Source: Candidatus Bathyarchaeota archaeon | Lineage (GTDB): Archaea; Thermoproteota; Bathyarchaeia; Bathyarchaeales; Bathycorpusculaceae | Length of the DNA: 64,000 bases | NCBI GenBank assembly: GCA_026014735.1 | Contig: JAOZHT010000001.1 | Location: forward strand, 434,001 to 498,000 | Reading direction: 5' to 3' | In this document: positions 40,455 through 50,372 of the stretch, piece after piece | Layout of the letters: each line of letters begins with the position of its first letter | Position numbering within the stretch: position 1 is the first letter of the stretch | The notes under the pieces: generated by a model | What the model saw: the letters and a program-made list of their open reading frames with translations, nothing else | Databases searched by the model: none | Told to the model about the DNA's origin: nothing | Program-made: the position numbers and the translations under genes

Positions 40455-42961
40455 ACCTGCGCATAAGGGTAGGCGTCAAGTCTTAGGAGCCTTTGGAATT
40501 CTGATTCGGATATATCCCTTTTTAGGCTGCATCGGATCGTCTTTGGCTTGTTGGGCAGCAAATCAAAAAAGTTATCTGCAAACATGCCCTCCGCATCCCC
40601 GAGGCTTAACATTACCGCTTTGGCAAACAACTCAGAAGCTAACGTGACCGCGAATTCCCCGGGGGCTTTCTTTGCCGATTCAAGCCTAATCTGGCTATTT
40701 ACAAGCTGCAGGTCTTTGGGTTCAGAAGCGGTTTTTGCGTCTTCAAAGAGGACTCCGCGGTTGCTTTCCAGAGTCGCTATGAAAACCGAGTTGCCCTCAA
40801 TTGGTAAGCCACTCAAGGGCATCTCCAATACAAGCTGGGAGGTGAAAGTCGGCGCCTTCACAGCTACTTCTTGGCGATGCAGAACCTCCCCGCTTAGAGT
40901 CGCCAGCGTAAACTTCAAAGTCGCCGCCAACTCCGATGCCGACTCATTCACCACAAAAACCCGAGCCACCCCATCTTTAACAAGCAGCGGCGCAACAATC
41001 GGCTGAAGCATCCGCTTAACCGCGTAGTAGGCGGGCTTGGGGTTTAGGCCGTAGTCGATGAGGCTCCAGCTTATGGCGGGCCAGCAGTCGTTTAGCTGCC
41101 AGATGAGGCATCCGCTGGTTTTGGGCATGCGGCTGCGCCAATGCGCCACTGCGGTTTTGAGGGCGTCGGCTTGGTTGAGTTGGCTGTAGAGGACAAACCG
41201 CGTGAAATCGTTAGGCACCGGGTAATGTAGCGCAAGCAGCCTCTTCATAAGTTCCAATCCATCCGTCTGTTTTTGATGCGCCAAAAAGCCAGCGGAGTCA
41301 ACCCGCAAATCAGCATCGCCCAGAGTCTGCTTTAGAAGCCCCAGCGTCGCCGGCGCCTGCCACCCAAACTCAGTTAAAAACCGCCCCCGATCCTCAAGGT
41401 AGCTTAGGTAATCCGCGCCTTTGCTCCACACCATCCAGTTGTGGCGTGTTCCCTGTGCTTCGCTGTTGGGGTCTTCTCCGCCTAGGGGGCTGCTGGCTCG
41501 GTAGGGCCTTGTGCCGTCCAGCCGGGCAAGAACCCGCGGAATCACCTCCTCAAAAATGGGCAGTCCCATAGGCTTCTCGCGGTCCCTCCAGACTTGATGG
41601 TGCTGCCAATGGATTTCGTTGTTGCCGCACCACACCACGATGCAGGGGTGCCCCCGTAGCCGCGTAGCCTCCAGTTCCGCCTCCTCCTCCGCTGCTTTAA
41701 GGAACCAATCGGTCTGGGGGTAGGCTGCGCAGGCATACATGAAGTCCTGCCAAACCATTAAGCCCAACTCGTCACATAGACTGTAGAATTCCTCGTCTTC
41801 GTAGACTCCGCCGCCCCAAACCCTCAGCATATTCATGTTAGCCTCAGATGCCAAAGTCAACAGGGCGCGGTAACGGTCAGCGGAGACTTTGGGCAGAAAT
41901 GAATCAGCGGGCACCCAGTTGGCGCCGCGGCAAAACACTTCTCGCCCGTTAACCGCGAAGACGAAGCCTACTCCTTCATCGTCGGACTGCTGGAGCAGCT
42001 TTACGCTTCGGATGCCGCATTTTGCCTCTGCCCTATCCAGCAGCTTGCCTTGGGCGGTGATTTCCAGGGTGGCGGTGTATAGGTTTGGTTTGCCGTAGCC
42101 TTTGGGCCACCAAAGCTGTGGCTTTGAGATTTCAATTTGGGTTTCTATCAAGCTGTAACCCGCGGGGATGATGGCCGCATGCGTTTTTTCTTGTTTTTGC
42201 CCAAAGCCTTCAAACGTAAACTTTGCCTGCAACACGCAATCTTCAACGCAGTAAACTTCCCCAGACAACTTGACCGCTGCCTTCTCCTCTGAGACTTCAA
42301 GAGGCAAAACCGCCAAACCCCCCAGCGCTGCCACATCATAGCCCACCAGAGAAGCGCTGCGCCATATCCCCGCCGTCGGCAAAGTCGGAGCCCAATCCCA
42401 ACCGAACATATACTGAGCTTTGCGGATGTAGGGGCGGCTTGAGCAGTTCTCGGCATGCAGGCAGCCGCATACTGCGCCGTATCGGCGTTCAAGTTCAGCG
42501 GCAACCCGGTAGATCGGCTTAAAGCACACCGCCAACACGTTTCGTCCCGGCAAAGCGGCTTCTTTTACGTTGAAGCGCCAGGGCCTAAACATGTTATCTG
42601 CTTTGCCCACGGCTACACCGTTAAGCCAGATTGAGGCAGCGGTGTCTAGCCCCTCGAAGACAAGCCAAAGCGCCTCTTTTTCGGCGAGGCCTTGGGGCAA
42701 CTCAAATTCCCTGCGGTACCACCATTCCCTCTGGCTGACCCACTGTGCCGCTGATTCGTTTTCGTTCTGCAGCGGGTCGGCGATGCATCTGTTAGCCAGC
42801 AAATCCGTATGCACTACCCCGGGGACCTCGCCCAAGAGCCAGTCGCCATCCGGGTAGTTTGGCTTGTAGGCTTTTACTTGTTCTCCAGTGTCTTCCAAAA
42901 AACCGTTAAATCTCCATTTGCCGTTCAAAGAAAAATCCAAAAGAAGCCTCCACCTAAACAT
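40451..42961 (-). CDS. GH2-family beta-mannosidase
   Basis: This 836-residue enzyme shows the GH2 domain order: a sugar-binding jelly roll (FSLNGKWRF..., 10-200), Ig-like domains, then a TIM barrel. The acid/base is Glu449 in CGNNEIHW and the nucleophile Glu531 in LTEFGWQ, which fits beta-mannosidase best among GH2 enzymes. It releases terminal beta-mannose. It has no signal peptide, so it acts in the cytoplasm, and it overlaps the convergent flippase-like gene by 4 bp. The start could be a few codons downstream of 42961. Confidence 0.88.
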   Translation of the reverse strand: MFRWRLLLDFSLNGKWRFNGFLEDTGEQVKAYKPNYPDGDWLLGEVPGVVHTDLLANRCIADPLQNENESAAQWVSQREWWYRREFELPQGLAEKEALWLVFEGLDTAASIWLNGVAVGKADNMFRPWRFNVKEAALPGRNVLAVCFKPIYRVAAELERRYGAVCGCLHAENCSSRPYIRKAQYMFGWDWAPTLPTAGIWRSASLVGYDVAALGGLAVLPLEVSEEKAAVKLSGEVYCVEDCVLQAKFTFEGFGQKQEKTHAAIIPAGYSLIETQIEISKPQLWWPKGYGKPNLYTATLEITAQGKLLDRAEAKCGIRSVKLLQQSDDEGVGFVFAVNGREVFCRGANWVPADSFLPKVSADRYRALLTLASEANMNMLRVWGGGVYEDEEFYSLCDELGLMVWQDFMYACAAYPQTDWFLKAAEEEAELEATRLRGHPCIVVWCGNNEIHWQHHQVWRDREKPMGLPIFEEVIPRVLARLDGTRPYRASSPLGGEDPNSEAQGTRHNWMVWSKGADYLSYLEDRGRFLTEFGWQAPATLGLLKQTLGDADLRVDSAGFLAHQKQTDGLELMKRLLALHYPVPNDFTRFVLYSQLNQADALKTAVAHWRSRMPKTSGCLIWQLNDCWPAISWSLIDYGLNPKPAYYAVKRMLQPIVAPLLVKDGVARVFVVNESASELAATLKFTLATLSGEVLHRQEVAVKAPTFTSQLVLEMPLSGLPIEGNSVFIATLESNRGVLFEDAKTASEPKDLQLVNSQIRLESAKKAPGEFAVTLASELFAKAVMLSLGDAEGMFADNFFDLLPNKPKTIRCSLKRDISESEFQRLLRLDAYPYAQV

Positions 42962-42993
42962 TTGGGCGGCGAGGCAAATATAACTTCAGCGTC

Positions 42994-43659
42994 TTAGCTG
43001 AGAAGGTAAATCCAGAGGCACCTGCATGTCGAGGCGGTTATGCGTAGGTTAGCGCGGAGGCTGCCGCCGATGCGTGGTCGGCTACGGCGCGGCGGAGCCT
43101 GATACTTCAATTCGCCTACTTTAAAGCCGCTTTTTTTAGCCGCAACCAACAGTTCACCCCCGAAGGTTTCGCCGCCCCGCAACTTGGCATCCACGATTGC
43201 TTCTCGCCTGAAAGCCCGGAAATTTGAGTAGAAATCAGAGACCCCTATTAATCTGCCTAAAGTTGCCGCTGCCCACCGCTCAGAAATTCTTGGCAGAACC
43301 CTGCGGGAAGCAACGGCTACGTCGCAGTCAGCGAGTTTTTCCAGCAGCGCCGGTATGGTTTCAGGGGGGTTTTCTAGGTCTGAGTCGATGGTGACTACGA
43401 TAGGGTACCGGGCGTGTTTGGCAGCCAGCAGCAGCCCCTTGGTTTGTCCCTCGTGTGCTTTTCCGATGGCTACGTCGGCGAGTTGCTTGGCGATTTGGAG
43501 GGTTCCATCTGGCGAGCTATCATCCACCACCACGATTTCATGGGGGCGCCCCGCGAGCGTTTGGCGGATTCTGCGGATTAGCTCTGCAATGTTTTCTTGC
43601 TCGTTCCATGTGGTGGTGACCACGGATACGCCGTATGGGCTTGCGGTTTTAGGGCTCAT
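42994..43659 (-). CDS. GT2 glycosyltransferase, DPM1-like
   Basis: The protein is 221 residues from ATG 43659 (MSPKTASPYG); the open frame reaches 43716. It has the GT-A fold with VSVVTTTWNEQENIAELIRR, VVDDSSPDGT and the metal-binding TIDSDLENPP, and then a DPM-like GVSDFYSNFRAFRR. Dolichol-phosphate mannose synthases use GDP-mannose. No C-terminal membrane helices are evident. Clustered with beta-mannosidase and a flippase-like protein, it suggests mannose-lipid cycling. Confidence 0.85.
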   Translation of the reverse strand: MSPKTASPYGVSVVTTTWNEQENIAELIRRIRQTLAGRPHEIVVVDDSSPDGTLQIAKQLADVAIGKAHEGQTKGLLLAAKHARYPIVVTIDSDLENPPETIPALLEKLADCDVAVASRRVLPRISERWAAATLGRLIGVSDFYSNFRAFRREAIVDAKLRGGETFGGELLVAAKKSGFKVGELKYQAPPRRSRPRIGGSLRANLRITASTCRCLWIYLLS

Positions 43660-43842
43660 CGATAGCCTATATGGCTGGACGTTGGTATTAAGCTCTGTTA
43701 GGCTGGGTTGATGCATTTGCTTTTGGCGGGTTTAGAGAATTTTTAGTCATAGCCTGAGGGTTGGTGACACAATAAGCTTTTAATAACTGGAGGACTGATG
43801 TGTTAACGAATTTCAAAATTAGGATAAGACTAATAGAAGGAA

Positions 43843-45153
43843 ATGAACATGAGCAAAAGTGATAAACCCCACCTAAACATCATTATCATGGGGCACGTTG
43901 ACAACGGCAAATCAACAACCACAGGCCACTTACTGTACTTGGCAGGCGTTATCGATCAGCGCACAATCGACGCATTCAAGGAAGAAGCCGAAAAAATGGG
44001 CAAAGGCACATTCCACTTCGCGTGGGTTCTCGACAACCTAAAGGAAGAGCGAGAACGCGGTGTCACCATCGATCTTCGATTCCTCCAGTTCCCAACAAAG
44101 AAATACAACATGACTGTCATCGATGCACCAGGCCACAGAGACTTTATCAAAAACATGATTACTGGCGCAAGCCAAGCCGACGCAGCTGTCCTCTTCAGTT
44201 CAGCTAAGAAAGGCGAGTTCGAGGCAGGCATCGGCGCAGGCGGCCAAACAAGAGAGCATGCATTCCTTGCTTTCACCCAAGGCATCCGCCAACTAATCGT
44301 TGCCATCAACAAGATGGATGACAACACCGTTAACTGGAGCCAAGAAAGATATACTGAAATGAAGAACGAAATTACAAGAATGCTCAAAACCATCGGCTAC
44401 AAGATTGAAGCAATCAACTTCATTCCAGTTTCCGGCTGGACAGGCGACAACTTGATCAAGAAAAGCGACAAGATGCCCTGGTATAACGGTCCAACCTTGA
44501 TGGAAGGATTCGACCTACTTGAGGTCCCAGCAAAACCAACCAACAAACCACTCCGCGTCCCAATCCAAGACGTTTACACCATCACAGGCATCGGCACAGT
44601 TCCAGTTGGCAGAGTCGAAACCGGCATCCTCAAACCAGGACAGAACCTAGTCTTCATGCCATCAAACAAAACCGCTGAAGTCAAATCCATCGAAATGCAC
44701 CACACCTCTATCCCCTCAGCAGAGCCAGGCGACAACATCGGCATCAGCGTCAGAGGCATCGCAAAGAACGATGTCCACCGCGGAGACGTTGCAGGTCCAG
44801 TTGACAACCCGCCAACCGTAGCGAAAGAATTCATCGGACAAATCCTTGTCATCTACCACCCAACAGCCATCGCAGCAGGCTACACACCAGTCCTCCACTA
44901 CCACACAGGACAGATCGCATGCAGATTCACCGAACTCATCAAGAAAATTGACCCAAGAACTGGTCAAGTATCCGAAGAGCACCCAAGCTTCCTAAAGACA
45001 GGCGACGCAGCTCAAGTACGCATGGAACCACTACACCCAATCGCGGTCGAAGCATTCAAGGACTTCCCAGAACTCGGCAGATTCGCAGTCCGAGACATGG
45101 GCACAACTGTTGCAGCAGGCGTAATCAAAGAAGTAACCAAGAAGGGTCCATAA
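43843..45153 (+). CDS. tuf: Translation elongation factor 1-alpha
   Basis: This 436-residue GTPase has GHVDNGKST (17-25), a switch region ending GVTIDLRF, DAPGHRD and NKMD. Domains II and III follow with the typical RVPIQDVYTI and HTGQIACR. It delivers aminoacyl-tRNA to the ribosome. The start may be ATG 43843 or 43849, both behind GAAGG. A TATA-like element lies near 43777. The codon pattern (CCA, AAC, ATC) is the restricted choice of a highly expressed gene. Confidence 0.97.
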   Translation: MNMSKSDKPHLNIIIMGHVDNGKSTTTGHLLYLAGVIDQRTIDAFKEEAEKMGKGTFHFAWVLDNLKEERERGVTIDLRFLQFPTKKYNMTVIDAPGHRDFIKNMITGASQADAAVLFSSAKKGEFEAGIGAGGQTREHAFLAFTQGIRQLIVAINKMDDNTVNWSQERYTEMKNEITRMLKTIGYKIEAINFIPVSGWTGDNLIKKSDKMPWYNGPTLMEGFDLLEVPAKPTNKPLRVPIQDVYTITGIGTVPVGRVETGILKPGQNLVFMPSNKTAEVKSIEMHHTSIPSAEPGDNIGISVRGIAKNDVHRGDVAGPVDNPPTVAKEFIGQILVIYHPTAIAAGYTPVLHYHTGQIACRFTELIKKIDPRTGQVSEEHPSFLKTGDAAQVRMEPLHPIAVEAFKDFPELGRFAVRDMGTTVAAGVIKEVTKKGP

Positions 45154-45284
45154 GACCCCTTTTCAAATTTTTTTAGTATTTTTTAGTTCTCGTTGACTAG
45201 TTATTTTTTCGCTTGTTGTTGCAGCGATGCAGTCACAAGTCCATATATCCGTTGCTGCCGAGTGCCTACATAAGGTGTGGCAGA

Positions 45285-45437
45285 ATGGAATACGTCATCG
45301 TTAAAGAAGTGGATTTCCCAAAAAAGCAACTTCAAGGCAAAGAACATGACTCTGATTACCCCTCACTTAAGGATGTGCCGCTTGAAGTTCGGCGCAGGGA
45401 AGCCAAAAAACCGCTCTATCTAATCCGCTACGAATAA
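45285..45437 (+). CDS. Small protein, 50 aa
   Basis: The ATG at 45285 follows AGGTG and begins MEYVIVKEVDFPKKQLQGKE. The product is charged, with a C-terminus KKPLYLIRYE. The frame extends upstream to 45213, but that part has no sensible pattern. It lies between aEF1A and a convergent secreted-protein gene. I recognise no family; the short regular sequence and ribosome-binding site support it. Confidence 0.5.
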   Translation: MEYVIVKEVDFPKKQLQGKEHDSDYPSLKDVPLEVRRREAKKPLYLIRYE

Positions 45438-45440
45438 GCC

Positions 45441-46790
45441 CTACCTGCAAGCATTGATCACGTTGCTGATTGAGGCAGGCAGCGGATAAGCTGGATCCTC
45501 GAAGACGACGTTGACTTTTAAGCCGTAATCTTTGAGTGTTTTCTGCATCGTGTCCCAGATTCGCAGGGTTTGCTCGTCCGCGGGGTAGATGCCCCAGATT
45601 TTATCTTGCGCCCAGCGGCTTCCCCACCCATAGTTTGGGGGCAGAACCAATGCGGCGTCGGCGACGATGGAGTTTGGGCTATGTTGTCCCTCTATGATTT
45701 CGTTTTTCCAAAACGTATGTAGCGCCTCGAAATGCTCCGTTTGCATGGTGCCGTATTCGCCGCTGTCTTGGCTGTAGTAGTTGAAGATAATCAGGTATTT
45801 GGCTCCGCATTGATATGCAGTTTCAAGTTGACCCAGTATTTCTGCGCCGCTGTCTAGATAAGGCGGCGATTGATACTTCCAGGTGATAACCGCTCCCCAA
45901 TCTTTATGCTGCAGGTCCGCGGCCCCCCGCAGAAAAGCAATCTGCTGATTAACACTCAAATTCCAGCCCAGCTGCCCCAAAACCACGTCGTAGCCGGCTT
46001 GGTAATCAAACCAGTAAAGCTGGTAGTCGGAGGTGAACACTTGGGTTTGCTGTTTTAGGTAACTTATTTTGTCCTTGTCTTTATCTTGAAATCTTTGTGC
46101 TGTGTCGTCGATGTTTTGGAAGGGGCGACTGCTGTTTAGTTGCTGATAGGTTTGGTAACTGAATCCCTCTTGGGCTGACCTGATTGTTTGGATTGTGCCG
46201 TCGGGGTTAAACAGTGCTTCGCTGTTTATGCCAACGCCATCTTTTTGGGGTTCAGAGAGACGTATTGCACCATCAAACTGGTAGTTGATGACTACGCCGT
46301 TGGCCTTCTCCACCACAACGTCGCCGTACTTGGTTTTGGTTATGGTGTCGCCAGTGGCTTGGTCAGTATAGGTCACGTAGTCATCGAGCATTTTTCCCCC
46401 GGGTTCATCACCATAGTAGACGCCGACTAAGTGGCTACCCCACCGCTCCTTAGCCGCCGCTAGCCACTCCGAAAAGGATTCTTCCACAAAGTTGCCGAAG
46501 TAAGGAAGAAAATACATGCCTGCGTCCACCGCGTAATCGCCCAGTTCATTGACGCCCTCAAAGTCCCGCTGCAGCAGACCCGACTGCAAAACAAACAGGT
46601 TCGAGTAGTCTTTAACGTGGTCTATAAGCTGTTTGCCCTGCGCCACCGTGTCTCCGCAGTACGCGATTCCAACATATGCAGGCGGCGGCTCAGGCTTAGC
46701 GGGGGCTCTGTTTTGTGTGGCTAAGAATCCAGCCAGCGCTACCATAGCTATTATGATTACGCACAGGGCTGTGGTGTATGCTCTTCTCAT
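45441..46790 (-). CDS. Secreted or anchored protein with TIM-barrel-like domain
   Basis: This 449-residue protein has an N-terminal hydrophobic signal or anchor (5-25) and a Pro-rich spacer. It then shows alternating strands and helices with aromatic, acidic segments: GVYYGDEPGGKM, WGAVITWKYQSPPYL, KYLIIFNYYSQDSGEYGTM and AALVLPPNYGWGSRWAQDKI. The pattern resembles glycoside hydrolases of the TIM-barrel kind, with possible catalytic acids in GDEPG, but no family was matched. It probably acts on external glycans. Confidence 0.6.
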   Translation of the reverse strand: MRRAYTTALCVIIIAMVALAGFLATQNRAPAKPEPPPAYVGIAYCGDTVAQGKQLIDHVKDYSNLFVLQSGLLQRDFEGVNELGDYAVDAGMYFLPYFGNFVEESFSEWLAAAKERWGSHLVGVYYGDEPGGKMLDDYVTYTDQATGDTITKTKYGDVVVEKANGVVINYQFDGAIRLSEPQKDGVGINSEALFNPDGTIQTIRSAQEGFSYQTYQQLNSSRPFQNIDDTAQRFQDKDKDKISYLKQQTQVFTSDYQLYWFDYQAGYDVVLGQLGWNLSVNQQIAFLRGAADLQHKDWGAVITWKYQSPPYLDSGAEILGQLETAYQCGAKYLIIFNYYSQDSGEYGTMQTEHFEALHTFWKNEIIEGQHSPNSIVADAALVLPPNYGWGSRWAQDKIWGIYPADEQTLRIWDTMQKTLKDYGLKVNVVFEDPAYPLPASISNVINACR

Positions 46791-46912
46791 TACCTACCCC
46801 TAGCCAATACTGCCTGCCGTTGAGATAAGATTTTCCCAGTTTCTTGATGTTTTTTGGAAGCGTTGGCTATGCAGACATATGTAAAAATTTATAACAGCCA
46901 TGTTACCGTTGT

Positions 46913-47902
46913 ATGATAAGAAAACAATTGGCGGTCGAGCGGATGAAAGTTAAACTGTTGGGTCTATTCACAGCCTTATTGATTGTATTATCCGGTTGCG
47001 TTACTCTTTCAGGTTCCATGGTGCTTGCCGCCGCTCAAAGCGGCGATGTTGCCTACACGTTGCTATTCGATCCTTTCGGTTCCCCTACCCCTACGCCCTC
47101 GCCTACAGCTGAACCAACTGTTACCCCCACACCAACACCCCGACCTGAACCCACTGAGAAACCAACATTGGACATGTACTGTTTAAGCACCGCCTCAGTA
47201 AGCAACCTTAAAGTTAACGTAACGGGATCTCTGACCTACAATAACACCGCAATACCCAACGCAAACATCTACCTCGGTTATAGCGCTGACAGCGGGGACA
47301 CCTGGCAAAACTTTACGTTTGTGCAAACACGCGTTGACGGCTCTTTTGGTGCAGTTTGGATTCCCAACGCAACAGGGAACTATCTGATGTGTGCCTACTG
47401 GGAAGGTAACTGGACACTCCATTGGATGAACACCACCGCAGCTCTCGCGTTAGCCCATGATTCGGCAGGTAACGTTTTCTCGGTCACGTCGAACTCAACC
47501 GTATCTGGCTTCACCTACAATGAGGATACCCAAACAGTTAGCTTGGCTACGAATGGCACCTCTAGCACGCTGGGTTATCTGCAGGTTTCTATTCCAAAGA
47601 CTCTGCTAAGCGATGTTGAGACGCTGGAGGTCAACATAGATGGGAAAACAATCGAGTTCACCAGTGTATCCCAAGACGAAACCTGGGTTATCTCATGCCT
47701 GTACAGTCAAAGCGCACACACATTCACCATGCAGATACCTTTCAAGCAAGTGTTGTCTGCAAACGAAACACCCTGGATAGCCATTGTCCTCATCATAATC
47801 TTAGTGTTAATCGCTCTTGCCGCATTAGTGGTGGTTAGACGTAGACGCAGAACAGCCGCAACCGTCGCAGCTATCCTGAAAGAGAATCGCCCAGTTAACT
47901 AA
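46913..47902 (+). CDS. Secreted beta protein with PT-rich linker and membrane anchor
   Basis: The ATG at 46913 lies about 25 bases after a TTTATAA box, so leaderless translation is likely; ATG 46943 is an alternative. A signal helix (about 14-38) precedes a proline/threonine linker (PTPTPSPTAEPTVTPTPTP). An Ig/CNA-like beta domain follows (SNLKVNVTGSLTYNNTAIPN...), then one C-terminal helix and a basic tail. It resembles archaeal surface adhesin or cell-wall domains of the carboxypeptidase-regulatory type. Specific role unknown. Confidence 0.7.
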   Translation: MIRKQLAVERMKVKLLGLFTALLIVLSGCVTLSGSMVLAAAQSGDVAYTLLFDPFGSPTPTPSPTAEPTVTPTPTPRPEPTEKPTLDMYCLSTASVSNLKVNVTGSLTYNNTAIPNANIYLGYSADSGDTWQNFTFVQTRVDGSFGAVWIPNATGNYLMCAYWEGNWTLHWMNTTAALALAHDSAGNVFSVTSNSTVSGFTYNEDTQTVSLATNGTSSTLGYLQVSIPKTLLSDVETLEVNIDGKTIEFTSVSQDETWVISCLYSQSAHTFTMQIPFKQVLSANETPWIAIVLIIILVLIALAALVVVRRRRRTAATVAAILKENRPVN

Positions 47903-48050
47903 CCTCTAAAGGAAAACAACTCAGCAGTTAGGCGCTTACATACAAAAACAAATCACCTAAGCCCCTTTGGGTTGTGCATACGTGCAAACATTTTGAAACG
48001 AAAACCACATTAAACCCAGTGCAGTAACCGCAATCAACAGTGTGACGGCT

Positions 48051-48782
48051 ATGTCTGGAAGCGAAACCCTTGTGCCCTTCATCAAAGAAAAGAAACGCGG
48101 CGAAGAACCCACCATAATAGTGGATAGCCGCGAAGCAAGCAGCGCCAAAAAAATCGCCGGGGGCCTAGTCGAGCGAGGCGTTGAAGTTAAAACCCAGATG
48201 CTCGAGAAAGGCGACTACATCCTGAGCGACCAATGCGCGGTGGAACGCAAAACCGTCAACGACTTCGTTTACACGCTAACGCGGCGTTACCTCTTCGAGC
48301 AGCTTTTCCGCCTAAAAGACGTTTACCCCAAATCGCTCATCGTGCTGGAGGGATACTTGCCCATCATCTACAAGTACAGCAGCATCTCCCCAGCGTCAGT
48401 GTGGGGCGCCATGTTTAACCTCGCCAAAAACGGCATAGCCATCGTTAACACCGCCAGCCAGAAGGAAACCGTTGATTTCCTCTACACCGCCGCGCGGCAA
48501 GAGCAAATCGTGGAGAAACGCAGCGCCGTCGTGCATGCCTTCAAAAAATGCGATACTCTCTCTGATGCGCAGGTTTACTTCGTCGCGAGTTTACCGGCTA
48601 TTGGACGCGAAAAAGCCACGGCTATTCTGGAGTCCTACCAGACGCCGATGAATGCACTCATCAACGTAGCTGACTGGGAATCCGCGGTGCATGGGCTTGG
48701 TCCAGTGATAACTAACCGCGTTAAGGACGTGCTTAACTCGCCCTACTGCCAAAAGGAACCCAAAGAGGAAACAGAACCCTGA
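48051..48782 (+). CDS. xpf: XPF/ERCC4-type nuclease, short archaeal form
   Basis: The protein has the ERCC4 nuclease core: IIVDSRE, GDYIL and ERKTVNDF. A C-terminal helix-hairpin-helix pair follows (VASLPAIGREKATAILES, GLGPVITNRV). Such proteins cut branched DNA at repair and replication sites. It lacks the helicase of euryarchaeal Hef, as in crenarchaeal XPF, but the C-terminal PCNA-binding motif of those is not obvious (tail QKEPKEETEP). I use ATG 48051; a GTG at 48042 is in frame. Confidence 0.9.
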   Translation: MSGSETLVPFIKEKKRGEEPTIIVDSREASSAKKIAGGLVERGVEVKTQMLEKGDYILSDQCAVERKTVNDFVYTLTRRYLFEQLFRLKDVYPKSLIVLEGYLPIIYKYSSISPASVWGAMFNLAKNGIAIVNTASQKETVDFLYTAARQEQIVEKRSAVVHAFKKCDTLSDAQVYFVASLPAIGREKATAILESYQTPMNALINVADWESAVHGLGPVITNRVKDVLNSPYCQKEPKEETEP

Positions 48783-48842
48783 CCTGAGCCTCTGCTGCCT
48801 CCAAGCTACCTCCCCTCCCTATCGCTCAAGGCTGCCCTGACT

Positions 48843-49499
48843 CTATTCTTTAGTTAGCGCCTCGTAGACTGCGCTGGCGATCAGTCGGCTTCCCTGATCG
48901 TTAGGATGGACGCCGTCGAAGGGAAAAGCCTCGGGGTGGCTGAGCAGCGCAGAATACACGTCTATGGTGGGCAAGCCTGTTTTGGCGGCGACTTCACTGA
49001 TGCCTGGAAGTATATGTTGCTCAAAGAATTCGGTGCTTAAGCCGGTGCCGTTGTTGAAGATCGGCGGGGGCAGCGCAAGCCAAACCTGCGGTTTACTCTC
49101 CAGTGACTGGAACTTATCGATGAGGGCCGAATAATCCTCGATGAAGTAGGCATTGTACTTTTGGACGTCGGGGTTAGCGTCGTTGGTGCCCAGCATGATA
49201 ATGACGATGTCGGGTTTGAATTCGAGGGCTTGCCGGAAAACCTCCTCGTGCATATATGGCGTGGGTGCATCAAGGGAAACCGTGGTTCCATGCCAACCAA
49301 AGTTCGCAACATCGTAGCCTCCGCCAAGCATCATGTAGAGGTCATCGGGGTAGAGGGAGCCTTCGGTTAAGCTGTCGCCGACGCATGCCACGCGGATAGG
49401 CGCACTTTGGGGTTTACTGATGGCTTGCATGAGCAGGGCTCCTCCGATTATGATGATTACTGCGGCTGCGGCATATAGCAGTTTAGTTTGCCTCTTCAT
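48843..49499 (-). CDS. Membrane-anchored SGNH hydrolase
   Basis: This 218-residue protein has an N-terminal helix (6-26) and the SGNH motifs CVGDSLTEG, GWHGTT, MLGTNDANPD and DGVHPND. It is the middle copy of three paralogs in this window and is 20 bp downstream of the next one, in the same direction, so the two form a tandem duplication. It is likely an extracellular deacylase of glycans or lipids. Confidence 0.87.
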   Translation of the reverse strand: MKRQTKLLYAAAAVIIIIGGALLMQAISKPQSAPIRVACVGDSLTEGSLYPDDLYMMLGGGYDVANFGWHGTTVSLDAPTPYMHEEVFRQALEFKPDIVIIMLGTNDANPDVQKYNAYFIEDYSALIDKFQSLESKPQVWLALPPPIFNNGTGLSTEFFEQHILPGISEVAAKTGLPTIDVYSALLSHPEAFPFDGVHPNDQGSRLIASAVYEALTKE

Positions 49500-49518
49500 C
49501 GCAGATGCACTATCGGGC

Positions 49519-50214
49519 TTAAGTTAAAAGCGTAATGGCTGCTGCCTGCTGTTTAAGGTTTGGCTCCACCGCGGCATAGATGGTTTCCGCAATCACTACT
49601 GCGCCGGCTACCTTGGGGTGGATGCCATCGATGAAGTAGTCTTCATGCCCCAGAAGCGGCGTATGCACATCAATCACTGGCAAATCCATCTGCCCCGCTA
49701 GCTGCCGGATGCTGGGAATGATCTTCTGCGTTAAAATTGCTTCACTGAGGTCTCCTGGGTTATGGTAAATCGGCGGGGGCAAAACAAGCCAAACCTGCGG
49801 TTTACTGTCCAGCCCCTGGAAAGCCTCTATGAGGGCGGTGTAGTCAGCGATGAATGCGTCGGCGGTTTCGTTAAGTTCGGGGTTGGCATCGTTAGTGCCC
49901 AGCATGATGATGACAACGTCGGGGTTAAAAGTTAGGGCAACTTGGAAGGCGGTTTCGTTGATGTATCCGCTGCCTGAATGCGAATCCACCGTTGCTCCCC
50001 CGATGCCGAAGTCGCCTACTACGTAGCCGCTGCCCAGTTTGCTCCAGAGGTCAATGGTGTACTCGTTGCCCCTGGTGATACTGTCGCCGATGCATGCCAC
50101 GCGGATGGGTTGAGCTAGGGCATTTTGCTGGGCGGTAAGCATGTAGGCTTCCGTGGCTGCCACGACAACTATCGCTATCAGGGCAAGTGATAGCAGCTTT
50201 ACTTTGCGGTTCAT
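49519..50214 (-). CDS. Membrane-anchored SGNH hydrolase
   Basis: This 231-residue protein has an N-terminal helix (7-27) and motifs CIGDSITRG, GIGGATV, MLGTNDANPEL and DGIHPKV. It is the first gene of the tandem pair with the copy at 48843; the two have similar layout but differ enough to suggest an old duplication. Extracellular ester hydrolysis is probable. Confidence 0.87.
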   Translation of the reverse strand: MNRKVKLLSLALIAIVVVAATEAYMLTAQQNALAQPIRVACIGDSITRGNEYTIDLWSKLGSGYVVGDFGIGGATVDSHSGSGYINETAFQVALTFNPDVVIIMLGTNDANPELNETADAFIADYTALIEAFQGLDSKPQVWLVLPPPIYHNPGDLSEAILTQKIIPSIRQLAGQMDLPVIDVHTPLLGHEDYFIDGIHPKVAGAVVIAETIYAAVEPNLKQQAAAITLLT

Positions 50215-50372
50215 AGGTTTGATTTACTCATGCTGCGGATTTAAGGCTTAGCAGATATGAAGGGGCGCCTCGGGGCGCAACTGTTTTGTTGTTGGACAAG
50301 TCTATGATGTATCAGGAAATGTAGTATGGGGTTTATAAAGAGGAAGCGAAAAACCCCCTGAGGAATCTTATT